A stretch of DNA of 27,314 nucleotides from positions 1-27,314 of the IMG/VR virus record IMGVR_UViG_3300037468_000141. One strand, given 5' to 3'. A program made the position numbers and the translations under genes. This document shows, piece after piece, positions 6,791 to 15,621 of the stretch (positions are counted from its first letter, which is position 1; each line of letters starts with the position of its first letter). The DNA comes from a virus. The notes under the pieces were generated by a model, which was not told the DNA's origin, made no database searches, and worked only from the letters and a program-made list of their open reading frames with translations.

Positions 6791-6934
6791 GGCGAGACTC
6801 CGTTGCAACGAGGTGGCAGAAGGCTCCAGGACCGTCCACAGGCTCCAGCCAGAGGATCGGATTGCCAGGTTCCCAGGAGCGATCCTGGACGATCCTGGTG
6901 AGGCGAGCGGCCAGCCGCGCTCCACTTCATTGGG
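6787..6934 (-). other. Ambiguous 148-base gap, all three minus frames partly open
   Basis: Three readings compete between the 686-aa and 419-aa genes. First, the GTG at 6925 extends the 419-aa protein and is in the same frame as the upstream gene, separated only by its TAG. Second, an ATG at 6928-6930, with AGAGG upstream, encodes 47 residues ending in an ATGA overlap with the 419-aa start. Third, the remaining frame reads like ordinary protein (RIVQDRSWEPGNPILWLEPV) but has no usual start codon. I cannot decide, and a small indel is possible. Confidence 0.4.
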
Positions 6935-8995
6935 CTACCTCTGCTCCAGGACGAGGTCCGTCCCGGAGCACGCGAACTCGCCGCTCTCGCTGCGGGACAC
7001 CTCGATGGCCCAGCCGCGCAGCACCCACGGGACCTCCTCCACCATGGACTGCATCCAGAGGTCGTTCCCCCAGGCGTCCCAGGCGATGTCGGTCAGGATC
7101 ACCTCGGCTCCAGCCTGTAGCCCGAGCAGCGGCTGGTTGACCGTCACGCCGATCGAGAACGACTCGTCCTTGGAGCGCAGCCCCTGGCGCGTCCCGACCG
7201 CCAGTACCAGCGCCTCGATGGTTGGCTCCTCGGAGTCACCCATCTCGGAGACGATCCGCTGGTCGTCCTCGGTGCCGTCTGCCTGAGGCTCGACCAGCGC
7301 CCCGATCGGATACATGTGCTTGTCGGCGTTCAAGCCCGTCACGACGACGCTGGTCTCGGTGGCCGAGACGATGGTCCCTCGCACCGCGAACCTTCGAAGC
7401 TGGCCGGTGGAGTCCGGCCTGCCAGGATCGACGATGTCGGTCACCTGGACTATGCGCCCGGCTGTCCATACCTCCGGCACATTGTGCGGCGTCGTGTAGA
7501 ACGTCTCCTCCTCAACGTCAACCTGCTCTGCCACGGTCAGCGTCACCGTGTCGAGCGGAAACGAGATCATCCCCAGGTCTTCGACGTACGCTGGCACGTC
7601 GAAGTCGAACACGGCCCCAACGTCCGGGTCGAGTGCGATGGCCGGGTCGTTGGGCATCACCAGGTCACCCTCGATGGACCCGTCCGGTCTGGTGCGGACA
7701 ACGATCCTCGGACCGCGCTTGTCGCTCCCTGAGAAGGTGACCTCATCCTGGTTCGACATCGCCGACTCGGTTTCCTGTACCACGGCGATCGCGGCGTAGA
7801 GGTAGGTCGCGTCCGTCGTGACGTCGGCGTCGTACAGCGTCGCGTACCCCGTCTCCCTGTCCTTGTCCTCCGCTTCGTTCGGGGCGGTACCGACCATCGT
7901 CCAGTCGTCGTCGAGAAGTGGGGACGGGTCGTGCGGCTCCGTGTAGCTGGTCTGCGTCGGCAGCCCGTTCTCGGGGTCCGGCGTGCCGTCATAGCCGCCG
8001 ACGAACACGTTGACGATCACGCTGCGGCGCGCATCGTCCGGAGGGTCTTCCTCCCAGATTCCAAAGGGATCTTCCCCCGGCTCGCGCTCGGCCTCCTCGA
8101 TCACCCTGCGGAAGATCCTGTACTCGTCCGGTCCGCGGTCGTACTTCCTCGCGCCCGTCGTGAGCGGGATCGAAATGACAGCGCCACCGCCGCGCACCCG
8201 AAGCCTTACGCCGTCCTCTCCGGCGTCACGCGCCTCGATCGTCGGCGGGTCAACCGGCACGTCGAGCGCGTAGTTCCACGACTCCTTCTGGAAGTAGGTC
8301 GGCCCGATGTACTCGATGTCGTCTGGACGGAGCGTGTGCTTGCGCCATCCCCACTGCGTGTAGCGGTCCGGCTCCTCGGCGACGGAGACCTCCTCGACGA
8401 TGACGCCCTTCACCCACTTCCCGCGCTGGTTGGCGTCAACCTTCTCGACGGTGGTGCCCTGCTTTACCGCCTCGTTCCACATCTTGGCTGACGCGATGTG
8501 CAGCCTCTTGTCCTCCTCCGTAGCGCCGCTCGCCTCCAACCCGCGCAGCACAACGTTCGCCTGATCGTCGAACTCAAAATACGGCAGGGGCTTCAGGTTG
8601 TAGATCACCATCGCGTCCACCTGCCGCCTGTAGGCGAGAGCGTCCGGGCAGTAGGGCACCTGACACCAGAAGACGGTGGTCTCCTCCTCCATCTTGCTAA
8701 GGGCGCGTCCGGGGTTCACCCGCGGGATATACGCCTTGCTCCAGATTTCCTTGTGGTACTGCTTGGGCGGTCCCTTCGGGCGCTCGATGTCCCAGGACTC
8801 GATCACCTTGTGCATCTCGGACCCGTGCTGGTTGATCGTCACGGTAGTCCGTTCGAGCAGCCTGTCCTCCTCCAGCGACGGATGCCGGTACCAGCCTTCG
8901 CTGATGACCGTCCGCATGTTGCCCTCGGTGAACAGGGACTGCGACTCGTAGCCCTCCAGCGTGTGCGTGGCGTAGCGGTTCGGGATCAGGGCCAT
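6935..8995 (-). CDS. 686-aa virion protein, tail tip
   Basis: This acidic 686-residue protein starts at an ATG behind GAGGGTG. The first 240 residues contain many aromatic and charged residues (WYRHPSLEEDRLLER; WCQVPYCPDALAYRRQVDAM). A middle part around 245-430 has a fibronectin-III-like pattern (PPTIEARDAGEDGVRLRVRG ... YATLYDADVTTDATYLYAAI). Residues 540-570 hold the beta module shared with the 606-aa protein (GTIVSATETSVVVTGL then ADKHMYPIGALV). It ends in TAG, followed in the same frame by the next long open frame. Function unknown; a large tail-tip or appendage protein is inferred from position. Confidence 0.65.
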   Translation of the reverse strand: MALIPNRYATHTLEGYESQSLFTEGNMRTVISEGWYRHPSLEEDRLLERTTVTINQHGSEMHKVIESWDIERPKGPPKQYHKEIWSKAYIPRVNPGRALSKMEEETTVFWCQVPYCPDALAYRRQVDAMVIYNLKPLPYFEFDDQANVVLRGLEASGATEEDKRLHIASAKMWNEAVKQGTTVEKVDANQRGKWVKGVIVEEVSVAEEPDRYTQWGWRKHTLRPDDIEYIGPTYFQKESWNYALDVPVDPPTIEARDAGEDGVRLRVRGGGAVISIPLTTGARKYDRGPDEYRIFRRVIEEAEREPGEDPFGIWEEDPPDDARRSVIVNVFVGGYDGTPDPENGLPTQTSYTEPHDPSPLLDDDWTMVGTAPNEAEDKDRETGYATLYDADVTTDATYLYAAIAVVQETESAMSNQDEVTFSGSDKRGPRIVVRTRPDGSIEGDLVMPNDPAIALDPDVGAVFDFDVPAYVEDLGMISFPLDTVTLTVAEQVDVEEETFYTTPHNVPEVWTAGRIVQVTDIVDPGRPDSTGQLRRFAVRGTIVSATETSVVVTGLNADKHMYPIGALVEPQADGTEDDQRIVSEMGDSEEPTIEALVLAVGTRQGLRSKDESFSIGVTVNQPLLGLQAGAEVILTDIAWDAWGNDLWMQSMVEEVPWVLRGWAIEVSRSESGEFACSGTDLVLEQR

Positions 8996-9759
8996 GGTGG
9001 CACCCTCACGATGACGCGGCGCGGATGCGCCCTGAACTTGGGCGCTGCCGTGAGCGACGTGAGCAACGAGCCGGGGATCGAGATGCGGTCACGACCGTAC
9101 GGTCTGGAGACCGGGTCGATGAAATACAACGTGTTGAACCACTCCGAATACGACACCTCCAGCGCGTACGGCTCGATCAGTTGCAGGATCGCCTGCCAGT
9201 AGGTCAACTGCGCGGGCACGATCACCGGCTGCATCGGGATATTCGGCCCGTGGAAGATGACGCTGAAGCAGGCGCGATGGCCGAGCATGATCACGTCCCG
9301 CCTCAGGTCCCACGCGTTGGACAGCACCCGGACGCGGCCGATCGGGCCGTCGTACTTCGCCAGCACGCGTTCGGCCATCGCCATCCCGCTCGTTCCGGCT
9401 GGGGCTGGCACGAGCACCAGCGTCTCCCGTGGCGTCACGCGGAAGGAGTGGCTGGAGTATGACTTCCCCTCGATGGTGATGAGCGGCTGGTCGCGGCGAG
9501 AGATGTTCACGCGCAGGCGCTGATCCGGGAGGATGTACCCCTGCCGGATGACGCACGTGTCGCGAGGGTCAGCCGGGTCGTAGCTGGCATAGATGTCGTA
9601 GCGAGCATTCACGTCGAACAGATGCCATGCGTGGGTCGTCACGCTCCAGTTCTGCTCCAGGAACCCGGTCGGCTGCGCCCACTTCACCGAGCGGCACCAA
9701 GGGGTGATGTCCCGCTGGTCCATGTAGACCGTCACGCGGAGGTCTGTGAACGAACTCAC
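8986..9759 (-). CDS. Probable tail hub / baseplate protein
   Basis: This 257-residue protein opens with RVTVYMDQRDITPWCRSVKW, a start common to phage hub and 'late control D'-like proteins that define a local frame. The middle has IEGKSYSSHSFRVTPRETLV, and YWQAILQLIEPYALEVSYSE resembles the hub core where a helix packs against strands. It starts at GTG in a GTGA overlap, and its stop overlaps the next gene by ten bases. No lysozyme or peptidase domain is present. The match is at the level of pattern, so the call is tentative. Confidence 0.5.
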   Translation of the reverse strand: MSSFTDLRVTVYMDQRDITPWCRSVKWAQPTGFLEQNWSVTTHAWHLFDVNARYDIYASYDPADPRDTCVIRQGYILPDQRLRVNISRRDQPLITIEGKSYSSHSFRVTPRETLVLVPAPAGTSGMAMAERVLAKYDGPIGRVRVLSNAWDLRRDVIMLGHRACFSVIFHGPNIPMQPVIVPAQLTYWQAILQLIEPYALEVSYSEWFNTLYFIDPVSRPYGRDRISIPGSLLTSLTAAPKFRAHPRRVIVRVPPWP

Positions 9760-12566
9760 GGCTTCGACTCCGGTGTGCCGACGGAGTAGAACGTGGCCGG
9801 GTCGCTCTCATTCGCGTAGCGCGTCTGCACCTCGGTGGCCGGGAAGCCGACGGCCGACCCGGTGCCCCAGTAGTACCACCGTACCTCGTCGATCTGTCCC
9901 TTGAAGAAGTCGGTCAACGTGAGCGTCGGCGTCCGTCTCGCCCCGACCAGCCCGCGCAGCCTGGTCGGCGTGTTCCTGATCGACGTGCCGTAGTTGTAGT
10001 TCGCTTGGACACCGTTGACCCACAACTCGACGTCGCCATCGGCCGAGCAGAACCAGCCTGCGATGTGCACCCACCCGCTCATGGCGGCAGATGCCTTCAG
10101 CACCGTGAATACATTGCTCGATGTGTACCACCACGCCTGCGGCTTCTTGTCGGCTGCAACACCGATCCCGAACTGATGGTAGTAGCCGGACTGGTAGGTC
10201 ATCACCTCAGCGACGCACCCCATAACAGTCAGAGCGTCGGCCTTCACCCATGCGGACCACCACGAGTTCCAGTACATGACACCGTCAAGGGCAGAGTCTG
10301 CCGTCTCGGCCTTCTCATCCGACCCGTCGAAGTCCCAGGCGTAGCCAATGTCGCCGTAGCTCGCCAGCTTGTCGCCGCTCTCCATGTTGGCGGTGGTCGC
10401 GTGCGCTCCCCGCCCGCTGCGATCGGTCAGCTGCGGAGCGCCGCCAGCCGGGTTCTGCTCCATCGTCCAGTAGCACCGGATCCGCTGGTTCGAGTCGTTC
10501 GCCAGCTTCCCGTAGGTCGCGGTGTCGTCCGTTTCCGCTCCGCTCGGATTGCCGTAGTACACGTAGAAGTCGGTGTCGGTGTCGCCGTCCACGTCTCCTC
10601 GGAACCGCAGCTGCATGGTTTGACCGCTGTAGTCGAACGCGATCAGGTCGCGGTACCGCTTGCCAGCCACCTTCCCGGTCGCGTCGGTCACGACGATGTC
10701 CGCGCCGGTGCTCATCACGTTTGACCAGAAGTGCGCCGGGAAGTTTGTCTCAGTGAGCAGCACGTCGAGATCAGCGAAGTCGGCGTAGACCTTCGACGCG
10801 GCGACCGTCACCTTCACCCGGTACGCCCAGTCGTCTCCGTACCACGGCTGGTTGACTGCGATGTGATGCTCCTCCCACTCCCACTCGTCGGTCACGGCGT
10901 CGACCGGAGTGGTCCACTTGACCCCCATCGCGAGCAGCCTGTCGTGCGTCGTCCGCGACATCACCCGGAGGTGGACGAGGGTCCCGGCACGTCGCATGAA
11001 CACCAGCGTCGAGGAGTCGAACTCCTGGATGACCTCCTGGCCGACCACCGCCGACGCCGCGCCTTCCCACCAGAGCTGGTAACTCGGGATCACCGACGCC
11101 GGGAGGTCGGTGCGCCTGTACCCCTGCACCACGATGTCGGCCGGGAACAGCGCGTCCTTCGAGCCGCGCACCACCGTGTCGGACGGGAAGTCCCCGATCA
11201 CCGGGACGGCCGCCACCAGGGCCACCGGGATGTCCAGCCAGACCGAGTGCCCGATGTAGTAGCGCCCGTCGACCGGGGTGTAGTAGGCAGTGTAAAGCAA
11301 CCAGACGAAGTCCTCGAAGCATGAGGTCGGCCACACGAGTAGCGCCACCGCGTAGCGCCCGTCCTGATACCCCCAGGACAGCGGGAAGATCGTGCGGAAG
11401 AAGCAGAACGACCCTAGCGGTTCGACCAGCAGCGCGCTTTCCAACTCGAACCACGACATCCGGTCCGGGTCGCCGCTCGGGCTGTCGGTCGCCGGGTCGT
11501 ACGCCGGCCACGCGCCAGGGATGCGCGTCACGTCGAAGTCGGTGCTCGACAGTTCCAGCCCGTCGTACGTGACGACGACGGTGATGGGTTCGGTGGTTGA
11601 TCGCGACACCCTCGACCAGTCCACCTCAACGTGCCAGTCGTTGACCTTCGGGACCATCGCCGCGTAGGTATCCCATGTCTCCGCGTAGACGGCCGGACGT
11701 ACCGCGATCGCCCCGTTCTCGACGGTGCACTCCACGCCGCCCACATCGACCACGAGCTTCGCCAGCGCTGCCGGATCGGGCGCCAGGAAGCACTCGAAGT
11801 CGTCGAAGTAGGCGGTGCCGGCATGGCAGCGAACCCCGTAGCCGCAGTACCACCGCCCTCCTTCGTTGTGGTACATCGCGCTCGCCGTGGCCCAGGCCAA
11901 GTCCCATGCGGCCGGCTCGTCGAGCCGAGCGCCGGTCCAATACTTCGCCCGCACCCGCGCCGCGTCACCATTTACGTGTTGGAGCCGAAGCCAATACCAC
12001 GTCCCATCGACCGGGGTGAACGACGAAGTTGAGATCACCGTCCTGGTGCCGTAGTTGTTGTACTTGACGAGACGCAACCCGCCGCTGTCGATCTCCGCTC
12101 CGAGCCCGTAGATGCCGTAGGTCACCTTGTGGAACGCGCCCGCCCAGTTCATGTGCCCGCAGACCCCGGCCGTCGCTCCGGTGAACCACTTCACCCGCGC
12201 GACGGTGTCGGACAGCCCCTCACCGTAGACGAGCGCGATGTCAGCGAGCAGGCTAGTCGCTTGGTTCTGTGCCCGATAGACGTAGTTCCCGTCGTCGTCG
12301 TAGACGTCCCATTCGTCCCCGGTGCCGTTGTTCCAGCTCGCGTGCGTCCAGCCGTCGTCGTACAGAAGGCGCGTCCAGCCGGTGTCCGTTCCGTCGGCGA
12401 AGTCGTAGACCCTCGGGCGTGCGCTGTTGAGCAAGTCGAAGCTGATCGGGGCGCCGGGTGGGAGGTTGCCGTCACCGTCTGCCGGGTCCAGCCCGGTTAG
12501 TTGCAGCACGTCGATCCGCTGCGGGTCGAACTCCCACTCCTCGATGACGGCGTCAACGGTCGGCAC
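9756..12566 (-). CDS. 936-aa tail protein with DUF2341 and LamG-like domains
   Basis: This is the largest gene of the window. Residues 55-265 look like a concanavalin-type jelly roll (WYWLRLQHVNGDAARVRAKYW; YGVRCHAGTAYFDDFEC). Residues 575-692 match DUF2341: WAYRVKVTV, FWSNV...GADIVVTD, and the YVYYGNPSG end motif. Residues 693-936 match a Laminin_G_3 domain: DRSGRGAHATT, WDFDGSDEK, WSAWVKADAL, ELWVNGV, FFKGQIDEVRWY. DUF2341 followed by LamG is a known pairing in bacterial surface proteins that bind glycans. It starts at GTG after GGGGGCC. A glycan-binding role in host attachment is inferred. Confidence 0.85.
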   Translation of the reverse strand: MPTVDAVIEEWEFDPQRIDVLQLTGLDPADGDGNLPPGAPISFDLLNSARPRVYDFADGTDTGWTRLLYDDGWTHASWNNGTGDEWDVYDDDGNYVYRAQNQATSLLADIALVYGEGLSDTVARVKWFTGATAGVCGHMNWAGAFHKVTYGIYGLGAEIDSGGLRLVKYNNYGTRTVISTSSFTPVDGTWYWLRLQHVNGDAARVRAKYWTGARLDEPAAWDLAWATASAMYHNEGGRWYCGYGVRCHAGTAYFDDFECFLAPDPAALAKLVVDVGGVECTVENGAIAVRPAVYAETWDTYAAMVPKVNDWHVEVDWSRVSRSTTEPITVVVTYDGLELSSTDFDVTRIPGAWPAYDPATDSPSGDPDRMSWFELESALLVEPLGSFCFFRTIFPLSWGYQDGRYAVALLVWPTSCFEDFVWLLYTAYYTPVDGRYYIGHSVWLDIPVALVAAVPVIGDFPSDTVVRGSKDALFPADIVVQGYRRTDLPASVIPSYQLWWEGAASAVVGQEVIQEFDSSTLVFMRRAGTLVHLRVMSRTTHDRLLAMGVKWTTPVDAVTDEWEWEEHHIAVNQPWYGDDWAYRVKVTVAASKVYADFADLDVLLTETNFPAHFWSNVMSTGADIVVTDATGKVAGKRYRDLIAFDYSGQTMQLRFRGDVDGDTDTDFYVYYGNPSGAETDDTATYGKLANDSNQRIRCYWTMEQNPAGGAPQLTDRSGRGAHATTANMESGDKLASYGDIGYAWDFDGSDEKAETADSALDGVMYWNSWWSAWVKADALTVMGCVAEVMTYQSGYYHQFGIGVAADKKPQAWWYTSSNVFTVLKASAAMSGWVHIAGWFCSADGDVELWVNGVQANYNYGTSIRNTPTRLRGLVGARRTPTLTLTDFFKGQIDEVRWYYWGTGSAVGFPATEVQTRYANESDPATFYSVGTPESKP

Positions 12567-12574
12567 ACGGCCCC

Positions 12575-14395
12575 CTACGCGATCACGTTCAGCCGAAACT
12601 CTTTCAGCTCCTCATCGGTCGAACCGCTCGCCACCACGCGCAGCCAGAACGCGGCTTCACCTTGCCCTGTCCGAGCCACCATGTCGCCGGCCTCGTAGTT
12701 GTTGGTCAGATCGCCGGTGAGCTGGATGTAGGTGCCAGTAACCGCGAGGATCATGGCCGCCTCGCTCGTGTCCGGATCCATCACCGACTGCACAAAGACG
12801 GGCACCCCGGTCGCGGTGAAGATCTGGTCCGCGTTGGCGACGTAGACGCGGTCCTTGTAGGTTTGCCCCGGGCCGCTGTCCGCGCTGAGTTGCCCCCACT
12901 GGGAAGCGGCGATGTCACGGAGCGGGAGCGTGGTCGCCACGATGGCACCGGCCGCATAGACGTTGCTGTCGGCGGTCAGATTCTCGATCTCGACCGTGGT
13001 CGCGGTGACGCTCTTGATCGTGCCGGGGTTGATGGTGTCCTGGTTCGCGACGAACACCTCGCCGCCAATAGGCCAGTCGGCGGTCACGATCCGCTGCACG
13101 TTCACTGTCTTGGTCGTCGCGTCGATGGTCACGCTCGACGTGCTCTCGGTTCTCCTGCCGTTGACGGGCCGCCAATCAGCGAGCGGGGCGCCGCCGTTGT
13201 CGGAACAGATCTCGACCTGATCGTTGCTGTCCTCCGGCCATGCCGCGTCTGTCGTCTGGCCCCTGGTGTAGAACACGAACAGGTCGTTCGTCGCCGGAGT
13301 GCCCGACCACGCCGCGCTCGGAATGGTCACGTTACCGCTCGGATCGGACCAGTCCCCCCCGGTTGTCCCCTGCCATGCAGGAGTCGCGTCGTAGGCCGGG
13401 TGCAGGCTGGTCACGTTGTCGAGGTACGCCGTCGCCTTCACCTCGAACGCCGACGCCGAGGAGAACTTCACCTCCCACCGCTGCGAGCAGCACGCCTCGT
13501 AGACGCTCGCGTAGGCCAGATCGCCGCTGCCGGTGTTGGCCGCGTCAGGCTGCGGGTCGCTCCACTGGGGGTGGTCGTCCCACACTTCGACGTGAGCGAT
13601 GGTCGCGCTGCTGAAGTTCTTCAGCATGAACTTGACGGCCGCGCCGGTTTGCAGGCGCTGGTACGCGCCGAGGTCGAGCGGCTCGTTGTCGACGTTCAGC
13701 AGCCGGGTCAAGTCGATGGTGCCATCGCCGAGCGCCGGGAACATCTCGATCGGGAACAGGTAGTAGATGTCGAGGTCCCACGGGTAGCTCGCGTGGTTCG
13801 GCCCGCTGACGAAGAAGAACGTCGCGGTGTCCTGCTGCCAGATCGAGAGCCAGAGATCATCGTTCCGCAGCAGTTGCTCCTGCAGGTAGGTCTTGATGTC
13901 GATCGGCGGGTAGTAAGTGTACTGCGCGATGGATTTGTCATACAGCGCCGTGGCGATGGGGGTCGAGCTGATGTCGTGGCCGAACTGCGCGGCATAGCCA
14001 GAGTTGAACCACGGAGTCACACTGCCGACGTCCTTGTAGAGATAGCTGATCTGATTGATGTCCGGGTAGGGCTTCAGGAACTTCGCCACTCGCATCGTGC
14101 AGGTCGATGACCCCGACGCACCAACCTGCACCATCCGGAACGGGGCGGTCAAGATGATGGCGCGGTATCCGAGCACGGCGCGGACCTTCGCCATCAGGAA
14201 CTTGCACGCCATCTCGTCGACTTCCCCGGCGCTCGGCGAGTAACCGAGCCGGTTGTCGGAGCTGTTGTAGACGGTCGTGCCGTTCATGTTCGTCGCGCTG
14301 CCCCACTTGGTAGTCGAGCGCCCGCTGATCTTCGCCCAGTCCCACTGGCTGTTCCAGACGGAGTACTTGCAGTCGCAGTCAAGGTGTCGTGCCAT
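12575..14395 (-). CDS. Large tail protein with repeated beta modules
   Basis: This 606-residue protein starts at ATG behind GGAGGAGACG. The N-terminal third has the look of a beta jelly-roll with a DNRLGYSPSAGEVDEM segment and WYF-rich strands (AQYTYYPPIDIKTYL; WLSIWQQDTATFFF; LDIYYLFPIEMF). The centre is rich in Asp, Ser and Thr. Near the C-terminus two related modules occur, at about residues 458-488 (GTIKSVTATTVEIENL then ADSNVYAAGAIV) and 547-573 (AVTGTYIQLTGDLTNNYEAG). The same module appears in the 686-residue protein at 6935-8995. No catalytic motif is seen. Receptor binding or tail tip structure is inferred. Confidence 0.7.
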   Translation of the reverse strand: MARHLDCDCKYSVWNSQWDWAKISGRSTTKWGSATNMNGTTVYNSSDNRLGYSPSAGEVDEMACKFLMAKVRAVLGYRAIILTAPFRMVQVGASGSSTCTMRVAKFLKPYPDINQISYLYKDVGSVTPWFNSGYAAQFGHDISSTPIATALYDKSIAQYTYYPPIDIKTYLQEQLLRNDDLWLSIWQQDTATFFFVSGPNHASYPWDLDIYYLFPIEMFPALGDGTIDLTRLLNVDNEPLDLGAYQRLQTGAAVKFMLKNFSSATIAHVEVWDDHPQWSDPQPDAANTGSGDLAYASVYEACCSQRWEVKFSSASAFEVKATAYLDNVTSLHPAYDATPAWQGTTGGDWSDPSGNVTIPSAAWSGTPATNDLFVFYTRGQTTDAAWPEDSNDQVEICSDNGGAPLADWRPVNGRRTESTSSVTIDATTKTVNVQRIVTADWPIGGEVFVANQDTINPGTIKSVTATTVEIENLTADSNVYAAGAIVATTLPLRDIAASQWGQLSADSGPGQTYKDRVYVANADQIFTATGVPVFVQSVMDPDTSEAAMILAVTGTYIQLTGDLTNNYEAGDMVARTGQGEAAFWLRVVASGSTDEELKEFRLNVIA

Positions 14396-14405
14396 CGTCT
14401 CCTCC

Positions 14406-15431
14406 TCAGATGCTCAGGCCACGGGCTCGAACCGTCATCATGCGGCACGGGTTCTCAGGCTGTGCCGCCGACGGCACCTCGCAGCGGATCCAGAACAGCA
14501 CGTAGGCTGCGGCGTTGATGTTCCCCAGTGACAGATCGGCGCCGGCGGCCTGCCACGTCCCCGGCGACCCGGCAACGTCCGGCGCGAACGCGACCCAGGT
14601 GTAGCCATCGCGCACGTTGACCGTGATGCTCGACCCGGTCGGGTCGGCAGTCGTGTCCGGCAGGATGATCCCCATCCCTTCGAGGTAGTCGTTGGCGTCA
14701 TCGTACCCGGCGACGCCGAACTCGTACTGCGTCACGCCATCGAACTCCGCATCCTCGACCGCCTTGTTCCCGTTGACCAGCACGTCGGCCGTCTTCTTCC
14801 CACTGCCGCCAGTCTTCCAGTCGGCGAAGGTGATCGTGAACGTGCGCTTGGTCGCGGTCTTGTGGTAGGTCGGGTTGGAGTGCGGCACCAGCTTCTGGAT
14901 GAACGTCTCCGCGCCCGTGCCATCGAAGTACCAGCCCGGCAGCGCGTAGATGGATGTGCTCGCGCTCGTCTCCGTCCCGACGTTCCGGCACGCGACTTGG
15001 CGGTTGCTGCTGTCGGAGTTGGCGGTGACGATCTCGAACTCCAGCACCTCGGTCGCGACCGCTCCAGTCGTCAGGTAGTTCCCGATGGTGAACTTCGCTG
15101 CCCACCCGGTGTCGGTGCTCGCGCTGACCACGATCCCGAGTCCGGGGATGATGTCGTAGTTCGGCGTCGAGCCATCGGCGACCACGGACAGCCCGCTCCG
15201 GTTGCCCCACGGGTTGCGGCTCGTCGCGCCGTCTCCCTGTGCGACGACGGTGCAGGACACGGTGCCCGACTTCGTGAACGTCACAACGTAGGTCCCGGCG
15301 ACCGCTTGCCCGTTGCCGCGCCACGTGACGGAGGTGATCGGCGTGTTGGTGGTGTTCTCGTAGCGCACGTCGAGGTCGGCCTCATCCGTGGTCGGTGCGC
15401 CACCGTAGCGGAGCATCAGTTCAGCGCTCAT
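14406..15431 (-). CDS. Beta-rich tail surface protein, paralog B
   Basis: This 341-residue protein starts at the ATG at 15429-15431 behind AGAGGGGG; the frame is open further upstream but has no better start. Composition and landmarks match paralog A (15622-16656), with clear sequence similarity over about 270 residues, especially NPWGNRSGLSVVADGST with PGLGIVVS, and ITFADW. A notable segment is DVRYENTTNTPITSVTWRGN at the N-terminus, which resembles the matching RFYNVSGTPIASI region of A. It is likely to sit on the tail or its tip. Its C-terminus (FWIRCEVPSAAQPENPCRMM) carries two Cys absent from A. Confidence 0.7.
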   Translation of the reverse strand: MSAELMLRYGGAPTTDEADLDVRYENTTNTPITSVTWRGNGQAVAGTYVVTFTKSGTVSCTVVAQGDGATSRNPWGNRSGLSVVADGSTPNYDIIPGLGIVVSASTDTGWAAKFTIGNYLTTGAVATEVLEFEIVTANSDSSNRQVACRNVGTETSASTSIYALPGWYFDGTGAETFIQKLVPHSNPTYHKTATKRTFTITFADWKTGGSGKKTADVLVNGNKAVEDAEFDGVTQYEFGVAGYDDANDYLEGMGIILPDTTADPTGSSITVNVRDGYTWVAFAPDVAGSPGTWQAAGADLSLGNINAAAYVLFWIRCEVPSAAQPENPCRMMTVRARGLSI

Positions 15432-15604
15432 CAGTACCCCCTCTTGGTGGCTCGCCACTCCCCGCCGTGCAGGTGCTCCCATGCACCGGAATTACATCGC
15501 CAACGAGATCCCGGGTCGGTCGACCCCGTCAAGATCGCCTGATCGCGCGGGCGCGTCCAGACGTCGAGCGTCATGCCGCACTCGCATCGCCAGCGTTCCA
15601 GCAC
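15431..15604 (-). CDS. 57-residue Cys/Trp protein between the paralogs
   Basis: A short gene starts at GTG (15602-15604) behind GGCGGGA with a seven-base gap and ends in a TGATG overlap with the next gene. The protein has two similar segments, RWRCECG near residues 4-10 and RWRCNSG near 34-40, suggesting an internal duplication. The first has CxC, so metal binding is possible, though only three Cys are present. Further His (HLHGGEW) could add ligands. An in-frame ATG ten codons later would lose the first motif. No family is recognised; its place between two paralogous virion genes suggests a structural accessory. Confidence 0.55.
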   Translation of the reverse strand: MLERWRCECGMTLDVWTRPRDQAILTGSTDPGSRWRCNSGAWEHLHGGEWRATKRGY

Positions 15605-15621
15605 GGGAAGATCCCGCCTGC

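Noticed and set aside
5600-6901. Long plus-strand open frame of 433 codons
   Set aside because: It is the reverse of a convincing minus-strand gene; composition (Val/Arg/Leu/His rich) is typical of antisense frames in GC-rich DNA.
12662-14110. Long plus-strand open frame of 482 codons
   Set aside because: It is antisense to the 606-aa tail gene and has the same Arg/Val/Gly-rich shadow composition.
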